Assembly (NCBI GenBank): GCA_963732595.1
Contig: CAVSZZ010000002.1
Span: forward strand, 1,178,001 to 1,242,000
DNA: 64,000 bases
DNA from: JAFGXF01 sp963732595
GTDB lineage: Bacteria > Chloroflexota > Anaerolineae > Anaerolineales > Anaerolineaceae
Direction of reading: 5' to 3'
This document shows positions 60,832-64,000 of this stretch, piece by piece. The position numbers and the translations under genes are program-made. Numbering within the stretch: the first letter of the stretch is position 1; each line of letters starts with the position of its first letter. Under the pieces are notes generated by a model. It had not been told where the DNA came from, ran no database searches, and saw only the letters and a program-made list of their open reading frames with translations.

Positions 60832-61127
60832 TTTGACGAGCTTGTCTGGGTGATCGGCTGGGAAGCAGGATTACCGGCCTGGTAAACCTGAGGCGCGGCC
60901 CCACCCATAAGGATCCGGGTGAATGGTGTGGGTTGTATGTTAGAAGTGACCGGTGTCACCGATGTCATTCCTGGGTCTGATGCGTTCATGGGTTGGTACT
61001 GTACCAACGCTGTTGTCGCCAGATCCTTCGAGAATGAGTTCCACAGCCACAGTGTGAATAGGAATCCCAGAGTGGCAATGAGTGCTTTCACATCGAGCCA
61101 GTTCTTTTTGCCGGTTTTATTAGTCAT
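60828..61127 (-). CDS. small single-pass membrane protein of the redox operon
   Basis: This 99-residue protein has a basic head (MTNKTGKKNWLDVK), one membrane helix (ALIATLGFLFTLWLWNSF) and an outer Pro/Thr/Gln-rich tail of about 60 residues with no recognised fold. It is translationally coupled to apbE. A carrier of ApbE-attached FMN is conceivable, but the FMN-binding target motif (D-G/A-x-T-G/S-A-T) is not visible. Confidence 0.6.
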   Translation of the reverse strand: MTNKTGKKNWLDVKALIATLGFLFTLWLWNSFSKDLATTALVQYQPMNASDPGMTSVTPVTSNIQPTPFTRILMGGAAPQVYQAGNPASQPITQTSSSK

Positions 61128-61152
61128 TTTCTAAGTAATTCCTGCAGATCAC

Positions 61153-61605
61153 TCAATCGTTTTCTTCATCCTCATGTTCACCATCTTCGGAGTGCTCGGT
61201 AATAATGGGAGAAGTTGATGATTGGGATGACTGACTGACGGAGTACTCGGGGTTTTCAACACGCAAGATCTGCCCATCCAGTCCAACGTAGATGGTAATT
61301 CCAGAACTGAAAATCACCTTATAGACGGTTACCGTGTCAAGTACGGCGCTTTCAACTGCATAGACATCCTCCCGGTCGATATAGGCAGCAGCGATGGCAG
61401 CCGCCTGTTCAGGTGTCACCTGCTGGATGGCAGGCACTGCTGGAGCAACAACAGTTGTAGGACTGGTAGCCTGACTGACAGGCTGCACCTGAGCCACCGG
61501 GCTGCCGGTACTGGCGAATGCCTTGTAGACAGAGAATACACCACCGACCATAACCAGAATAAATGTAGTTATGGCAACCGAAAGGAATAACGCTCTTTTA
61601 TTCAT
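61153..61605 (-). CDS. PepSY-like exported protein with acidic tail
   Basis: This 150-residue protein has a signal/anchor helix (LFLSVAITTFILVMVGGVFSV), a short linker and a PepSY-like domain (VTPEQAAAIAAAYIDREDVYAVE, then VTVYKVIFSSGITIYVGLDGQIL). The tail is very acidic and His-containing (EHSEDGEHEDEEND), which could bind metal cations. PepSY proteins often lie beside ferric-reductase-like and two-component genes. It is first in the operon, with AAGGAG before the ATG, and divergent from the response regulator. Confidence 0.8.
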   Translation of the reverse strand: MNKRALFLSVAITTFILVMVGGVFSVYKAFASTGSPVAQVQPVSQATSPTTVVAPAVPAIQQVTPEQAAAIAAAYIDREDVYAVESAVLDTVTVYKVIFSSGITIYVGLDGQILRVENPEYSVSQSSQSSTSPIITEHSEDGEHEDEEND

Positions 61606-61775
61606 ATGTGATCTCCTTAATTAACAAGAATTGATTAATGGTCTGCTGAGCAATCTGTATAATATAGCCCAGCAAGATTGGGATTGGATTGATTTCCGCC
61701 ACTAGTTTTCCAATCTTCTTCCAATGTTTATCTGTTAGACTTTGACAGTAAAACCTTAATCATGGCTGAGAAAAA

Positions 61776-62459
61776 ATGAGAGTATTGTTGATCGAAGATG
61801 ATCGGCGCCTTACCGCGATCATGAAAAAAGTCCTGACGGCCGAAAAAATGATGGTTGATATTGCCAATGATGGCGATATGGGTGTCGAGATGGCTTTGCA
61901 GGGAAATCATGATGTCGCCATCATCGACTGGATGCTGCCCGGGCGGGATGGGCCTGCGGTTTGCCGGGCCATCCGAGCTGGCCACCGATCACTTCCGATC
62001 TTGATGCTGACTGCCCGATCGCAGGTCGAAGACCGCGTCGCGGGTCTCTATAGCGGGGCTGATGATTATTTGGTGAAGCCCTTCTCGTTTGATGAATTGA
62101 TTGCGCGGATCCATGCCCTGGCGCGCAGGTGGAATGAAGGATCAGTCGCCGGATGGGAATTACGGGTCGGTAATCTGGTGATGGATCTACGCACCAAATC
62201 CGCTAGACGCCGTGACCGAAGCCTTGATCTGACTCAGACGGAGTGGAATCTGCTCGAATGTTTTATGCGTCATCCGAATCAAACCCTGTCACGTCAGGCA
62301 ATATTAAATTATGTCTGGCAGGACGATGCCCGTGTCCAGGTCACCCTGGTCGATGTGTATGTATCCTATCTTCGAAATAAAATAGTGGTGGAAGGACTGC
62401 AAGACCCGATCATTACCAGGCGGGGGTTTGGATACACTTTGGTATCTAAAAATGCTTAG
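61776..62459 (+). CDS. OmpR-family response regulator
   Basis: This 227-residue protein has a receiver domain with Asp9 and the phospho-acceptor Asp51 (VAIIDWMLPGRDGP), LMLTARS and the Lys of YLVKPFSFDELIARI. The OmpR/PhoB winged-helix DNA-binding domain (about residues 128-225: LDLTQTEWNLLECFMRHPNQ, VDVYVSYLRNKI, RRGFGYTL) follows. It overlaps the kinase gene by eight bases. It lies about 170 bases from the PepSY operon start and is likely to regulate it. Confidence 0.94.
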   Translation: MRVLLIEDDRRLTAIMKKVLTAEKMMVDIANDGDMGVEMALQGNHDVAIIDWMLPGRDGPAVCRAIRAGHRSLPILMLTARSQVEDRVAGLYSGADDYLVKPFSFDELIARIHALARRWNEGSVAGWELRVGNLVMDLRTKSARRRDRSLDLTQTEWNLLECFMRHPNQTLSRQAILNYVWQDDARVQVTLVDVYVSYLRNKIVVEGLQDPIITRRGFGYTLVSKNA

Positions 62460-63984
62460 ATCGTTGCGCTTGAAACTCGCTCTGCTATATTTTGTCTCTG
62501 CCCTGGGGATCGTCGTACTATTGGCTGCCGGCACATATATCATGTTGAATCGATTTTTTATTCAACAGGTAGACCTGGCCCTCCAGTATAAAATGGCAGC
62601 CCAATTTAAACTTTATGGGTTACCCCTTCCTGCTGAACTTCAAAATGCTGAAAGTCTCTGGTTGGATGAGAATCCACATGCCACACAAGTCGTATTGCGA
62701 GCGCCGGTTCTCCCATCTCTTACGGCTTCACCTGAGCCGTCACCGACGGCGCTCATACAGCCCATGATCGTTATCGGCTCTGGTGATCACGAATCGGACG
62801 GGGAAGATGATGAGGATGGGGTTGCGGAGATTGAAGGGGATGGAGAGATTCAAGTGACACAAGAGACGGTGGAAGTGGGGGTGCCAGAGCAGGAGTCAGA
62901 GGAGCTGAATGAGCCCCCACACCTGGATGAGGATGCATTTGATGGCCGTTTGTCCTCGATATTTATCGTTCCAGTTTCAACCCCGATCGGAACGATCATG
63001 GGAGCGCAACAAGCCGCCTCGCCAATCGTCGAGGATGTTGATGCTTCTATACAAGCCTTGGCGTTTGGTTATGATTTGAGAACCGTTCGGTTGTCTGATG
63101 AAACAAATGTGCGGCTGCTCACGTATCGGACGAATGGCAGCAGTACACCGACTGTGATCCAGATAGGCAGATTGTTGGATGACCAGGACCGGCTTCTCCA
63201 ACTTTATTTGATCGGTTTATTACTTCTGGGATTTATTGCCAGTTTCATGATATCCATCCTGAGTTGGTATTTGTCGGGTCGATCCATCAAACCCGCACAA
63301 AAAGCGTGGGATCAGCAACAGCTTTTCATTTCAAATGCCAGCCATGAGCTGCGCACCCCTCTGACATTGATCCGCGCAAACGCAGATTATGCCATTCGAT
63401 CTGGAAGGCCTCGGGTTCAAGTGTCAGCACTCAAAGATGTTCTGGGCGAGGTTGATTACATGAATCACCTGGTGGACGATTTGTTGTTACTGTCCCGCCT
63501 GGACACCCACCGGTTGGTGCTGGATCGCAAAGAATTGAATGTGGATACCTTGCTACGGGAAATTTCCCGACAGGCAACATTAATCGCGCGCAACCAGAGA
63601 GTCCGTATCGTCCACCGAACGTCGGGTTGTGTGATCAGCGGGGATCCAGACCGAATTCACCAGGTAATTCTATCCCTGATCGATAATGCGCTGCGTTTCA
63701 CCGCATCAGGTGGTGTGATTGAGTTGGGAGCTATCCGGAAGGCAGGTATGATCGATCTATATGTTAGGGATGATGGGTCCGGTATAGCTCCGGAACACCT
63801 GGAAAAACTGTTCGAGCGATTTTACCAGGTACCCGGTTCCAATCCACCTGGAACACGTAATAATGGTTTGGGTCTATCGATTGCCAAAGCTCTGGTTGAA
63901 GCTCAGGGTGGAAAAATACGGATAGAAAGTCAAATTGGCCAGGGCACGACAGTCTGGCTCACGATGCACCCAAATAAGGGATAG
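62452..63984 (+). CDS. membrane sensor histidine kinase with acidic outer domain
   Basis: The ATG at 62452 overlaps the regulator stop, giving a 510-residue protein. Two membrane helices flank an outer domain of about 210 residues. That domain contains an acidic patch (GDHESDGEDDEDGVAEIEGD) and a Pro/Glu-rich stretch. A HisKA domain holds the phospho-acceptor in SNASHELRTPLTL (about residue 299). The HATPase domain has N (SLIDNALRFT), DDGSGI and NNGLGLSIAKALVEAQGG. The acidic patch, like that of the PepSY protein, suggests cation sensing, which is an inference. Confidence 0.93.
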   Translation: MLRSLRLKLALLYFVSALGIVVLLAAGTYIMLNRFFIQQVDLALQYKMAAQFKLYGLPLPAELQNAESLWLDENPHATQVVLRAPVLPSLTASPEPSPTALIQPMIVIGSGDHESDGEDDEDGVAEIEGDGEIQVTQETVEVGVPEQESEELNEPPHLDEDAFDGRLSSIFIVPVSTPIGTIMGAQQAASPIVEDVDASIQALAFGYDLRTVRLSDETNVRLLTYRTNGSSTPTVIQIGRLLDDQDRLLQLYLIGLLLLGFIASFMISILSWYLSGRSIKPAQKAWDQQQLFISNASHELRTPLTLIRANADYAIRSGRPRVQVSALKDVLGEVDYMNHLVDDLLLLSRLDTHRLVLDRKELNVDTLLREISRQATLIARNQRVRIVHRTSGCVISGDPDRIHQVILSLIDNALRFTASGGVIELGAIRKAGMIDLYVRDDGSGIAPEHLEKLFERFYQVPGSNPPGTRNNGLGLSIAKALVEAQGGKIRIESQIGQGTTVWLTMHPNKG

Positions 63985-64000
63985 CGCACTTTATTTCGAT

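Noticed and set aside
1..64000. Mobile elements, prophage, CRISPR arrays or restriction and toxin-antitoxin systems
   Set aside because: No transposase, integrase, Cas, capsid, methylase-endonuclease pair or toxin gene was found. No spaced direct-repeat array was seen.

Overview
The window looks like a chromosomal segment from a member of the Chloroflexota, most likely class Anaerolineae. The pointers are a CIRCE-controlled hrcA-grpE-dnaK-dnaJ-prmA operon, FtsK/SpoIIIE, many lipoproteins and secreted proteins with Thr/Pro-rich linkers, a secreted protein ending in a YFPAIFK-type tail, archaeal-style HerA-NurA, and no outer-membrane or LPS genes. I saw no insertion sequence, prophage, integrase, CRISPR array or plasmid gene. 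The taxonomy is inferred from gene content and was not tested by alignment.

Layout. 1-5.2 kb: a partial amino-acid-type binding lipoprotein, a degenerate UbiA-like membrane protein, a polysaccharide deacetylase lipoprotein, a peroxiredoxin, and a three-gene operon of DUF4388 protein, Ras-like GTPase and a small V4R-like protein. 5.2-14 kb: methylglyoxal synthase, an amino-acid racemase, a methyltransferase, tRNA-Asn, RNase D, a beta-CASP nuclease, tRNA-Ser, small proteins, a GNAT enzyme, and an SPFH/NfeD pair. 14-21.5 kb: a membrane protein and a phosphoribosyltransferase face a tightly coupled NurA / HAS-barrel-like / HerA / SbcC-Rad50 operon. 21.6-28.7 kb: a SIMPL lipoprotein, lamin-tail and TPR proteins, a LysM lipoprotein, a helicase-associated-domain protein and a KBL-type ligase. 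28.7-35 kb: a DUF1232-like protein and the heat-shock operon, with a perfect CIRCE and a clear sigma-A promoter. 35-42.6 kb: a C39-like peptidase, dtd, trpS, a PAP2 phosphatase, ftsK and an LCP-family lipoprotein. 42.7-48.4 kb: two large secreted cell-wall-directed proteins. 48.4-54.3 kb: a PRTase, a Ser/Thr kinase with an extracellular propeller, a zinc-finger protein coupled to lepB, tRNA-Lys and a GT39-like protein. 54.4-58.9 kb: two tandem oligopeptide-type permease pairs with matching promoter regions. 59-64 kb: a PepSY / small membrane protein / ApbE / ferric-reductase-like operon diverging from an OmpR-type two-component system.

Two themes stand out. The NurA-HAS-HerA-SbcC operon reads as one DNA-end-processing machine with an extra, poorly described subunit. 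Separately, at least eight single-base +1 frameshifts break seven genes, including dnaK and prmA. All go in the same direction at unrelated sequences, which suggests insertion-type sequence errors rather than biology. The disrupted genes are therefore annotated as full-length loci.
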